From Verrucomicrobiales bacterium (GTDB taxonomy: Bacteria > Verrucomicrobiota > Verrucomicrobiia > Verrucomicrobiales > DEV007): a DNA stretch of 50,084 bases. The stretch lies in NCBI GenBank assembly GCA_029233965.1, contig JARGOP010000022.1, positions 1-50,084 on the forward strand, read 5' to 3'. Within the stretch, counting starts at the first letter, position 1, and each line of letters begins with the position of its first letter. The notes beneath the pieces were generated by a model. That model was not told where the DNA came from. It searched no databases and was given only the letters and a program-made list of their open reading frames with translations. The position numbers and the translations under genes are program-made. Positions 17,129-24,485 of this stretch are shown here, piece by piece.

Positions 17129-19203
17129 GAGAGCTGAAACCGGCTGCGTTGCTTCGCGATTTGAATCAGGGCTGCGAAGTGCGAGTTTGGGCGGGGTTCG
17201 GTGAGGAGAATGCTGCCGCTGGATAATTTTCCTTTCTTCATCTCAAAAGAGAAATCGACCTGATTCAAGTCGGAAACTTTCACCATTTTCATGAGTAAAC
17301 CGCACCCCGGTGCGATCTGTTTTCTCAACTCGTGAGCGACACGTCCCATGGTGTAGCGGGGGTTGATTTCACAGACCGTGCGATGGCAAAGCTTCCCGTC
17401 ATGATCACAGTAAAGGTAGGTGTCGATTCCCAGCGCTCCGGAAAAACCGAATCGTGAGGCCCACGTCTCGAGGTCATTCACGAAGGCGGAATCTGTCTCG
17501 TAGCGGGGAAGCGCTTCGGTCATGAGAAAGCGGGCTGTCTCAGGATCCAGTCCCTGGCAGAATTTCGGCATCGCAATAGTGCCCCGATAGCCGCCCGAGG
17601 GAGCGATGAGTTGCTCGACGGTGGAAACGCGTCTGGCGCTTCCGTTCTCAATCTCAAACTGAACCGAAAAATCGAAGACGCGCGCATGACAGGGTTCGAG
17701 AAGAATCCCGCCGCCTTTTGCCGGTGTTTCCGCGAAACCACGGGTAAGGAGGTCTTCGAGTTCTGCGAGGGTGAGGCGTCTCATTCCGCTGCCGGCGGTG
17801 GCATAGGAACGCTTCAGAATAACCCGGTCAGTGCCGGTCGAGCGGAAGGACTTGAGAGCCTCTTCGAGATCTTCGCGGGTCTTCACTGGAAAACTCGTCC
17901 CGAACCATTGCGGGAGAGCTTGTGCCTGCTCGCTCTTCGAGAAGAGGGCACGGTCTTCGTGCTTCCATTTCCAGTTTCCGGTCCCGTTGGTTTCGTTGGC
18001 GGCGAGAGATGGAAATCCCTCCCATAAATCGGGCGCTTTCGACCAGGGCAGAAACCGATGGATCTTGCGCTCATGGAGAAGGCTGTCGTCCTGCAAGGCG
18101 CCCCGGGGTCCGAGCTCTTCGATTTCGGGAAGGTGGAAGCCTGCCTCAATCAGTTTCAGGCGATGTCCCGCTGAGGGAGCGTTTCGCATGAGGACAAGAT
18201 CATCCCGCTTCGCGAGAAAGAGGATCAGTGATTCCAGGTCATCGCTCACCGCCTGGATTCTGGCCGGAGGGTGATAAACCGCCGGAGCTATCGCCGCACG
18301 ATTCTCCGCCTCGGGATTGAAATAATAGACGTTGGGGGTCCGACCTCGGGACCTCTCGTAGAGGCTGAGCTTCTCGATGTAATCGTCATCAAATCCGGCA
18401 GCGCGGCGTCCTTCAATGTTGAAGGGCGTCTGGTTTCCCTTGGCCCGGATCGGGGAGAGGGGGAAGACGAGCCGTTTCTCCAGTGCGTCCCAATCGGAAT
18501 CCGACTCCGCTTTCCATTTTCGAAACCACTTCAGTCCATAGCCGACGTGGGAAATTTCATCCTTGTAGATTTGCTCCAGAATCTTCGAGCTGGGCGCATC
18601 GCCGGCCTCCTTCAGAATCCCGGCGTAGTGCTTTGAGTAATCCAGATTCGCCTGCTCGAAGGTTAGGCTGAGCCGCGAGACATAGTCCACCGGGCATTCC
18701 ATCGTCGAGACACTGTCCCAGAAAAAACGGTTCACGGGATACTCACCGAATTCGACTCCGCATTGCTTCATCCGGTTCACATACCAGGCGGTGTGACGCT
18801 GCTCCTCCTTGAGCGTTTTCGCGAGGCCGCGAAGGAACGCGGTGGGTGCGTTTCGAAAGCGAAGGATCGCAAGGGCCATCAACTCGACAGCGAGGAGTTC
18901 GTGATTGGCGAAAAAATGGAGAAGGACACCACGGCTCGATTCATCGACGAGGGTGGGGGCCGAGGGCATCGCGGGGCGGGCCTCATGGGAAGCGGCAAAT
19001 CGCAGGTGGGAGGGGCGACCTGGTTCGAAATTGTAAAGGTCGCGTGCGGTCCTCTCTGTAATAGGCGAGTCAAAGTCCAGTAAGGACGGAAACCTCAGCT
19101 TTTCTGAGAGCGACCCGGAGAAAAGAACGCGCTCGGCATACTCGACCGGAGACTCAACGGCGGGAGGCTGCTCTGTGGAGGGTTGAGGCATGATCGGGGG
19201 CAA
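17125..19203 (-). CDS. DUF455 ferritin-like domain fused to an ATP-grasp domain
   Basis: This 692-residue protein joins two enzyme-like modules. Residues about 15-250 match the DUF455 ferritin-like family, with potential di-metal ligands in HELLAVELMA (His101, Glu102, Glu107), KEEQRHTAW (Glu133/134, His137) and DEISHVGYG (Glu216, His219). Residues about 290-690 look like an ATP-grasp ligase: Lys464 in VILKRSYATAGSGM, ILLEPCHARVFDFSVQFEI, and CEINPRYTMG with Glu612 and Asn614 as Mg-ATP ligands. No signal peptide, so cytoplasmic. A metal-dependent oxidase or hydroxylase step and an ATP-dependent C-N or C-O ligation on one substrate would explain the fusion, but the product is unknown. It is translationally coupled to a PDZ protease. 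Family calls are from motifs; the second domain is less certain than the first. Start could be the Met four codons in. Confidence 0.78.
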   Translation of the reverse strand: MPPIMPQPSTEQPPAVESPVEYAERVLFSGSLSEKLRFPSLLDFDSPITERTARDLYNFEPGRPSHLRFAASHEARPAMPSAPTLVDESSRGVLLHFFANHELLAVELMALAILRFRNAPTAFLRGLAKTLKEEQRHTAWYVNRMKQCGVEFGEYPVNRFFWDSVSTMECPVDYVSRLSLTFEQANLDYSKHYAGILKEAGDAPSSKILEQIYKDEISHVGYGLKWFRKWKAESDSDWDALEKRLVFPLSPIRAKGNQTPFNIEGRRAAGFDDDYIEKLSLYERSRGRTPNVYYFNPEAENRAAIAPAVYHPPARIQAVSDDLESLILFLAKRDDLVLMRNAPSAGHRLKLIEAGFHLPEIEELGPRGALQDDSLLHERKIHRFLPWSKAPDLWEGFPSLAANETNGTGNWKWKHEDRALFSKSEQAQALPQWFGTSFPVKTREDLEEALKSFRSTGTDRVILKRSYATAGSGMRRLTLAELEDLLTRGFAETPAKGGGILLEPCHARVFDFSVQFEIENGSARRVSTVEQLIAPSGGYRGTIAMPKFCQGLDPETARFLMTEALPRYETDSAFVNDLETWASRFGFSGALGIDTYLYCDHDGKLCHRTVCEINPRYTMGRVAHELRKQIAPGCGLLMKMVKVSDLNQVDFSFEMKKGKLSSGSILLTEPRPNSHFAALIQIAKQRSRFQLS

Positions 19204-19313
19204 AAAAGCTGGTCCTTGACCGGATTACGAGATGACGCGATCCTTGTCACCTTTCGGATCGGCGAAATGTTCGGAAATACGATACGTTTTCGGCAGCGCC
19301 GTAAGTATGCTTC

Positions 19314-21056
19314 ATGATTGATTGGCTGACAAGGAGCTGGGTTTTCCGCTTTTGGGAAGGTGTCTTCCGATGGGTGCGTCAGGCAACTGATCGCCTCTTG
19401 AGTCTCGGGGACACGCGCGGCCTTGCGATTAAGATTTTCATGGGTGCGCTGGCGTTCGGTCTCGTGCTCCATTTTCAGGGAACTCTGAGCGACTACAAGG
19501 AAGCCAGCAATGCGCTGAGAGAGGCCAGGAATCCGGAAGCGTTGCGGGAAATCCCGTCTTTTGCCCCGCTTGTCTGGCAGGGGATGGGCGTCTTTTTCGC
19601 CCTGGCGGCCTTTCTGACGAGCCTTTGGATTCGGGAATCCTCCTCCGGTGAGGTCGAGCGGCGGGGAAAGTTGATTGTCATCGCACTCTGGATTGCCGCG
19701 GCTGCCGCGCTCTGCTCGTGGCTGCCTTCGGATATCGTCGCCACTCAGGAGGCGATTTCCGGAAAGGCTCTCGCGGGCGAGAATCCCTCGATCCCGGCTT
19801 ATCTCGGGAAACTGTTTCTGATCACTCTCTTGATTCTGAGTGTTCCCGCCGCCGCGATGGTCTATTTCCGACTCAGTCTCATGGATCGCTATGTGGTTCA
19901 TAGCTTTCTTTCTCCCTTCTCGCTCTGCCTTTTTTCCTTCATGGCGATCTGGGTGATTGCTGACATCACCGACAATGGTCCTGCTTTTGGAGGGATGACG
20001 GCAGGGGGGATTCTGCAATTTTACATCGTGCAGGTTCCTTTTGTAATCCTCTTCGTAATGCCGATTGCGGTGCTCCTTTCGGGCCTCTCATCACTCAGCA
20101 AGCTCTCGAAATCCAACGAACTCATCAGCATGATCGGTGCGGGTCGAAGTGTTTTCAGAATTTTGATCCCGCTTTTTGTGGCCGGTATCTACGCGAGTCT
20201 CATCAGCCTTGCTTTCAAGTATGAATGGGCTCCGGCATCGGTAGGATACAAAGAGGCTGTGATGGAGGCGGCGATGCGGAAAATCAGAGCCGAAGACACG
20301 GGGGAGGAGATCACGGAGGATCTCTGGGCCAAGCGCGGATGGATGCATGTGAACGAAGTGGATCGTCGAACGTGGTTTGTTGGAAGGATTCCGTTTCGTC
20401 TCAGTGATGAGATGGCTGACGTCGTCATTTGGAAACTCACCCCCGAAGGGTATCCGGAAACGATCTGGAAGGCGGAACGTGCCCGCTGGCTGGCAGAAGC
20501 GAAGCCTCCCAGGTGGGAGATGCTGAATGTCAAGGTTTACACATACGACGAACAACATATCCCGCGGATCAAGAGCTTTGACCTTCTTCCAATCGAGGAT
20601 TGGTCGGAAACGCCGTGGAAGGTTCTCAGTTCGTCACAGAACCCGGAGTATCTTGGTATTCCGGGGCTGACGATGTACTTGAACGCCAACAGTGACATGG
20701 ACGAGATCAACCTTGCCCCGTTCCGAACGAACTGGTGGTATGTCTTTGCGGAGCCGCTTTCGTGCCTTGCCTTGATCCTTGTCGCGGCCCCTTTCGGGAT
20801 CGTGTATTCGCGGCGCGCCTCGATGGCCGGGGTCACCGGGGCGATCATCATCTTTGCGATGATGTATCTGATGCGCGGAACCTTTCTCGCGCTCGGGCAG
20901 CGGGGAACCTTCAACCCCGTCCTGGCTGCCTGGGGCACGAATCTTGTGGTCGCCGCGATTGGTGTCTTCATGCTGTGGTTCCGTGCCAGGAATCGGGAAA
21001 TCCCGAAGCTCCGGGACCTCTTCCGGAGGCGGAAGTTCATTCAGGTTTCGAATTGA
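19314..21056 (+). CDS. LptF/LptG-family permease with N-terminal membrane extension
   Basis: Residues about 185-575 match the YjgP/YjgQ (LptF/LptG) family. The domain starts LMDRYVVHSFLSPFSL, has membrane segments, then LSSLSKLSKSNELISMIGAGRS and a long extracytoplasmic beta-jellyroll portion, and ends with further membrane helices (FIVAAPFGIVYSRR-type region, MMYLMRGTFLALGQ). By family these subunits form the inner-membrane part of the LPS exporter with the LptB ATPase. The total of 580 residues far exceeds the usual 350-400: about 185 extra N-terminal residues contain two or three membrane segments (about 40-52, 85-103, 120-138, 160-180). Whether this copy acts as F or G cannot be told. It is divergent from the DUF455/ATP-grasp gene. 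Confidence 0.85.
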   Translation: MIDWLTRSWVFRFWEGVFRWVRQATDRLLSLGDTRGLAIKIFMGALAFGLVLHFQGTLSDYKEASNALREARNPEALREIPSFAPLVWQGMGVFFALAAFLTSLWIRESSSGEVERRGKLIVIALWIAAAAALCSWLPSDIVATQEAISGKALAGENPSIPAYLGKLFLITLLILSVPAAAMVYFRLSLMDRYVVHSFLSPFSLCLFSFMAIWVIADITDNGPAFGGMTAGGILQFYIVQVPFVILFVMPIAVLLSGLSSLSKLSKSNELISMIGAGRSVFRILIPLFVAGIYASLISLAFKYEWAPASVGYKEAVMEAAMRKIRAEDTGEEITEDLWAKRGWMHVNEVDRRTWFVGRIPFRLSDEMADVVIWKLTPEGYPETIWKAERARWLAEAKPPRWEMLNVKVYTYDEQHIPRIKSFDLLPIEDWSETPWKVLSSSQNPEYLGIPGLTMYLNANSDMDEINLAPFRTNWWYVFAEPLSCLALILVAAPFGIVYSRRASMAGVTGAIIIFAMMYLMRGTFLALGQRGTFNPVLAAWGTNLVVAAIGVFMLWFRARNREIPKLRDLFRRRKFIQVSN

Positions 21057-21130
21057 GTCACGGTGAAGAACCCCATTGAAACCGTCACGGGATTGGCCTA
21101 ATGGAGCGCTCGACAAGCTAAACTGATTCT

Positions 21131-21766
21131 ATGGCGATTATTCAGGACTGGAAAATTCGATCCACCCGCGCTCAATGCGAACTTACCGGTGAGGCATTTG
21201 AGGACGGGCAGAAATTCTATACCTGCATCTTCGAAGACCCCGACCCCGAGTCTGACGGATTTATCCGCCGGGACTATGCCGTTGAATCGTGGGAGAAAGT
21301 GAAAAAGGAAGCTTCTCCGGCACCATTCTCGTTTTGGAAGTCGACCTACAAAGCGCCGGTGCTGGTAGTGGACAAGAAAGCCCTCGCCGATACTTCCGCC
21401 GAGGGAATGCTGCAACGGTTTGTCGAGGAGGATGATCCGAAAACCGAGAACGCGCGATACATTCTCGCCCTCATGCTGGAGCGGAAGAAGGTTCTCGTTC
21501 CGACCGACATCAAAGAAACCGAAACCCGGAAACTGCTTTTCTACGAATATGCAACAACCGGCGATGTTGTCGTGGTCGCGGATCCCGGACTGAAGCTGGC
21601 CGAAATCGAATCCGTTCAGATGGAGGTCGCCGAACTCCTTGCGCAGGAGGAAGCCCGCGCGGCCTCAGCTGCCGCCGGCCCGGAAGAGCATCGCGAAGAA
21701 GCTTCCGAGAGCGAGACCGATGACTCCGAAGAGGAGGGTGACGAGCCCGCCGAGACCGAAGAGTAG
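21131..21766 (+). CDS. Conserved protein of unknown function with acidic C-terminal tail
   Basis: The protein (211 residues) begins MAIIQDWKIRSTRAQCELTGEAFEDGQKFYTCIFED and continues with a predicted alpha/beta region; RRDYAVESWEK and LMLERKKVLVPTD are the most family-like segments. I recognise it as a type recurring in Verrucomicrobiota and Planctomycetota genomes but know no function. The Cys residues near 16 and 32 are single, so a zinc ribbon is not supported. The last 45 residues are an Ala/Glu/Asp/Ser-rich tail. That tail is the antisense of the end of the small membrane-protein gene on the other strand (shared bases 21665-21766), which may explain its composition. It lies 74 bases after the LptF/G-family gene. 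Confidence 0.75.
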   Translation: MAIIQDWKIRSTRAQCELTGEAFEDGQKFYTCIFEDPDPESDGFIRRDYAVESWEKVKKEASPAPFSFWKSTYKAPVLVVDKKALADTSAEGMLQRFVEEDDPKTENARYILALMLERKKVLVPTDIKETETRKLLFYEYATTGDVVVVADPGLKLAEIESVQMEVAELLAQEEARAASAAAGPEEHREEASESETDDSEEEGDEPAETEE

Positions 21767-21955
21767 GCGATTGCCGGTGCCGGTAAGAAATTTCCGGACC
21801 GTGTCGGATTTGACGCGGGAGTAGAGGGAAGGCATCCATTCCCCGATCACGTAGATGATCATCTTGCCGCCGCCGAGCACGATCAAAATCCAGCTGAGAA
21901 TTTTGATCAAGCGAAGGCTCAGTTCCGGATCCATCAATGCGTTGGCTTCGTTCAT
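21665..21955 (-). CDS. Small two-helix membrane protein
   Basis: A 96-residue protein with two hydrophobic segments (about residues 17-37, SWILIVLGGGKMIIYVIG, and 66-92, LLFGLGGLVTLLFGVIGLALG). Charged loops between them predict both ends on the same side of the inner membrane. No family recognised with confidence. It begins 6 bases after the stop of the upstream DUF1460 gene, so it is probably co-transcribed. Its last 102 bases overlap the 3' end of the convergent acidic-tail gene. Confidence 0.7.
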   Translation of the reverse strand: MNEANALMDPELSLRLIKILSWILIVLGGGKMIIYVIGEWMPSLYSRVKSDTVRKFLTGTGNRLLFGLGGLVTLLFGVIGLALGSFFAMLFRAGGS

Positions 21956-21961
21956 GGGGGA

Positions 21962-22936
21962 TCAGCTGATGAGGCGTTCGAGGTTGGCTTTGTAGACGGC
22001 AGGGTCGGTCACCGTCTCGACCACTTCGAGGGGGCGACCGACGATCATTCCGGCGTGGGAGTTAAAGGCATTCAGATAGCCTGAGATCGATTTGTCGATC
22101 ACGACTTTTCTGTAGTTCCGTGACGCGTGCATGAAGCGGGCGACCCCGTCGTTGGTTCGGACAATCAGTCCGACGTGTGAGCAAAATCCACCGTCGTGCT
22201 TCGTCGCGATGCCGATGACGTCCCCGTTTTGCAGTTTCGGTTCGGTCGCGGCGACTTTCGACTTGGGGATGTGATAGACCGGCATCGCGGCGATATAGTC
22301 TTCCCAGGTCTTCATGGGCGCGCGAAGCTCCGGATTGTTCTTGAGGTAGCGGTAGTGCTTCCAGAGAACAGTCATTTCCTGGATGCGGCGGTCATGGATT
22401 CTTTCGGCTCCGGCAAAGTCCTTCGTGATATGACGACAGGTGCCGCGGGCATCGTTTTCGAAGAACCATTCGGCGAGGTAATGAATGCGTTCGAGGTAGT
22501 TGCCACCGCAGACTCCGCCACGGTATCGGGTCAGTTCGATCTGCCTGAGAAGGTCCTCCGGGGTGTATTGATCTTTATCAATCGCGACCATACGCGCCAT
22601 CCCGAGGCTCTGCTCGAAGAAGGTCCAGCAGTCGAGTCCTTCCAGGTTCACCGAGGGGGATTCAATGTGATCGTCGATTTCGAGGGTGAAGTTCTCGTAG
22701 GGGAGGCCGTGGAGTTCGCGGGCGAATTGGATGATCCGGTCCCCGATGGGGAGAGCACGCCAGTTTTCCTCCTGCGCCTTCGCGACGATGGTCTTGAAGC
22801 GGCTTTCCCCTTTGAAGATGGTCGACATCGGGAGCTGCCGTTTTTTCGCTGCGCCGGTTTCGTTTGCGAAGAGCGGGGGACTGGTAAGGGAACACAATCC
22901 AAGAGCCAGGGCAGAGCGACGCGTGACGGCCTTCAT
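21962..22936 (-). CDS. DUF1460 N-acetylmuramoyl-L-alanine amidase-like protein
   Basis: A 324-residue exported protein with a twin-arginine-like signal (TRRSALALGLCS, residues 5-16). The catalytic Cys of the NlpC/P60-like DUF1460 fold is Cys103 in LEGLDCWTFFE, and the His lies in CSHVGLIVR near residue 253. Characterised relatives (for example AmiA-type enzymes in Bacteroidetes) cleave the amide between N-acetylmuramic acid and L-alanine in wall fragments; that role is inferred here. Located outside the cytoplasm. Downstream the two-helix membrane protein follows by 6 bases; the DUF1501 gene upstream is 131 bases away and probably separate. Confidence 0.88.
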   Translation of the reverse strand: MKAVTRRSALALGLCSLTSPPLFANETGAAKKRQLPMSTIFKGESRFKTIVAKAQEENWRALPIGDRIIQFARELHGLPYENFTLEIDDHIESPSVNLEGLDCWTFFEQSLGMARMVAIDKDQYTPEDLLRQIELTRYRGGVCGGNYLERIHYLAEWFFENDARGTCRHITKDFAGAERIHDRRIQEMTVLWKHYRYLKNNPELRAPMKTWEDYIAAMPVYHIPKSKVAATEPKLQNGDVIGIATKHDGGFCSHVGLIVRTNDGVARFMHASRNYRKVVIDKSISGYLNAFNSHAGMIVGRPLEVVETVTDPAVYKANLERLIS

Positions 22937-23067
22937 GCCTCAAGTATACCGAAGCAATCATGATCCTGCCACCGGATACTTCGGATGAGTGAAGGATCGC
23001 AGTGATCGAAACTGCGTCTCGCAGACAGGCTGACCGGTTCGCCCGGCTTTTGCGGGACAAACTTCTG

Positions 23068-24456
23068 CTAGGCAAGGATCCCTTTCACGACCTCGCCATG
23101 GACATCGGTGAGACGGAAATCGCGACCTGTATACTGGTAGGTCAGGTTCTTGTGGTCGAGTCCGAGAGTGTGAAGAATCGTCGCGTGCCAGTCGTGGATG
23201 TGGACCTTGTTCTCGACGGCCTGATAGCCATGCTCGTCGGTGGCTCCATAGCGCAGGCCTCCTTTGACGCCACCCCCGGCCATCCAGAGGGAATAGCCCT
23301 TGTTGTTGTGGTCCCGCCCGTTTCCGTTCTGGCCGTGCGGGGTGCGGCCGAATTCACCGGCCCAGATTACGAGGGTGTCTTTGAGCATGTCGCGCTGCTT
23401 GAGGTCCTCCAGCAAAGCCGCGATCGGCCGGTCAATTTCGGCGCAGTTCTGTTCGAGGCCGCCTTTCAGGTTCCGGTGGTGGTCCCAGTTTCCATGATTG
23501 AGTTGAATGAAGCGGACACCCGCTTCGGCGAGACGGCGTGCCTTGATGCATTGCTGAGCGAAGGCGCCAGTGGTGCGGTCGTCGAGTCCGTAGAGTTTCC
23601 GGATTGACTCCGGCTCATCGGAAAGGGCCATGACCTCGGGGAGTTCATCCTGCATGCGGAAGGCGAGTTCATACGATTCGATGATGCCTTCGACGTCGGG
23701 ATGGTATTCGTCGCGCTGCAGCTTCCCGGCGTTCAGCGATTTCAGGTAATCGAGCTGAACCCGCTGGAGATCTTTGCTCAACTTCGGATTGCTGATGTTT
23801 TTGACCTCGTCCTGCGCTTCCTGCGCCACAAACCGGTTTCTCGCCTGCTGTCCGATCGGGGTGCCCTGATAGATCGCGGGAAGAAACGCGCTCCCGTAAT
23901 TCTGCGCGCCGTTGGGAGGACTCAGGGTGATGAATCCGGGAAGGCTGTCATTTTCGGTGCCGAGGCCGTAGAGAGTCCAGGCTCCCATCGAGGGGCGGAC
24001 GAACTGAAAATTCCCCGTGTGCATCTGCGTCGTCGCCTGCGGGTGATTCGGCAGGTCGGTGTGCATGCTGTTGATGAGGCAGAGATCGTCGGCATGACCG
24101 GCGAGGTTCGGGAAGAGACTCGAAATGGGGAGGCCGCTTTGTCCGTGTTGGGTAAACTCGAAAGGAGATCCGAGGAGTTTCGCAAAGCCTTTCGCGTCCT
24201 GTCCGTTGTCTTTGTTCAGCCGGGGTTTGTAGTCGAAGGTGTCGACATGAGAGGGCGCGCCCTGCATCGCCATGAAGATGACGCGCTTCGCGGTCCCGCC
24301 GAAATGGGGCGTTTTCGGTGCGAGAGGATTCACGGCGGCTCCGAACGAGGACCGGGCGGCAAGACTCGTGAGCGCGGAAAAGGCGAGGTAGCCGAAACCA
24401 CTCGAAGCTGACTGCAGGATCTGACGGCGGCTCGGAGTAAACAGGGTGGAGTTCAT
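23068..24456 (-). CDS. DUF1501 domain protein, Tat-exported
   Basis: A 462-residue member of the DUF1501 family, common in Planctomycetota and Verrucomicrobiota and related to the sulfatase/alkaline-phosphatase fold. The N-terminus has a twin-arginine motif SRRQILQSASSGFGYLAFS (residues 9-27). Typical family segments include VIFMAMQGAPSHVDTFDYKP, MGAWTLYGLG, and WAGEFGRTPHGQ with GGGVKGGLRYGATDEHG near the C-terminus. It is 29 bases downstream of the cytochrome/DUF1549/DUF1553 gene, and this pair is among the most conserved gene pairs in the phylum. The biochemical role is undefined; secretion and periplasmic placement are well supported. Confidence 0.95.
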   Translation of the reverse strand: MNSTLFTPSRRQILQSASSGFGYLAFSALTSLAARSSFGAAVNPLAPKTPHFGGTAKRVIFMAMQGAPSHVDTFDYKPRLNKDNGQDAKGFAKLLGSPFEFTQHGQSGLPISSLFPNLAGHADDLCLINSMHTDLPNHPQATTQMHTGNFQFVRPSMGAWTLYGLGTENDSLPGFITLSPPNGAQNYGSAFLPAIYQGTPIGQQARNRFVAQEAQDEVKNISNPKLSKDLQRVQLDYLKSLNAGKLQRDEYHPDVEGIIESYELAFRMQDELPEVMALSDEPESIRKLYGLDDRTTGAFAQQCIKARRLAEAGVRFIQLNHGNWDHHRNLKGGLEQNCAEIDRPIAALLEDLKQRDMLKDTLVIWAGEFGRTPHGQNGNGRDHNNKGYSLWMAGGGVKGGLRYGATDEHGYQAVENKVHIHDWHATILHTLGLDHKNLTYQYTGRDFRLTDVHGEVVKGILA

Positions 24457-24485
24457 GAGGTAACAGGGTTGGGTCTAACTTCAGA

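Noticed and set aside
19095-20018. Minus-strand open frame of 307 codons opposite the LptF/G-family gene
   Set aside because: No protein-like features, and it overlaps both the DUF455 gene end region and the permease N-terminus in antisense.
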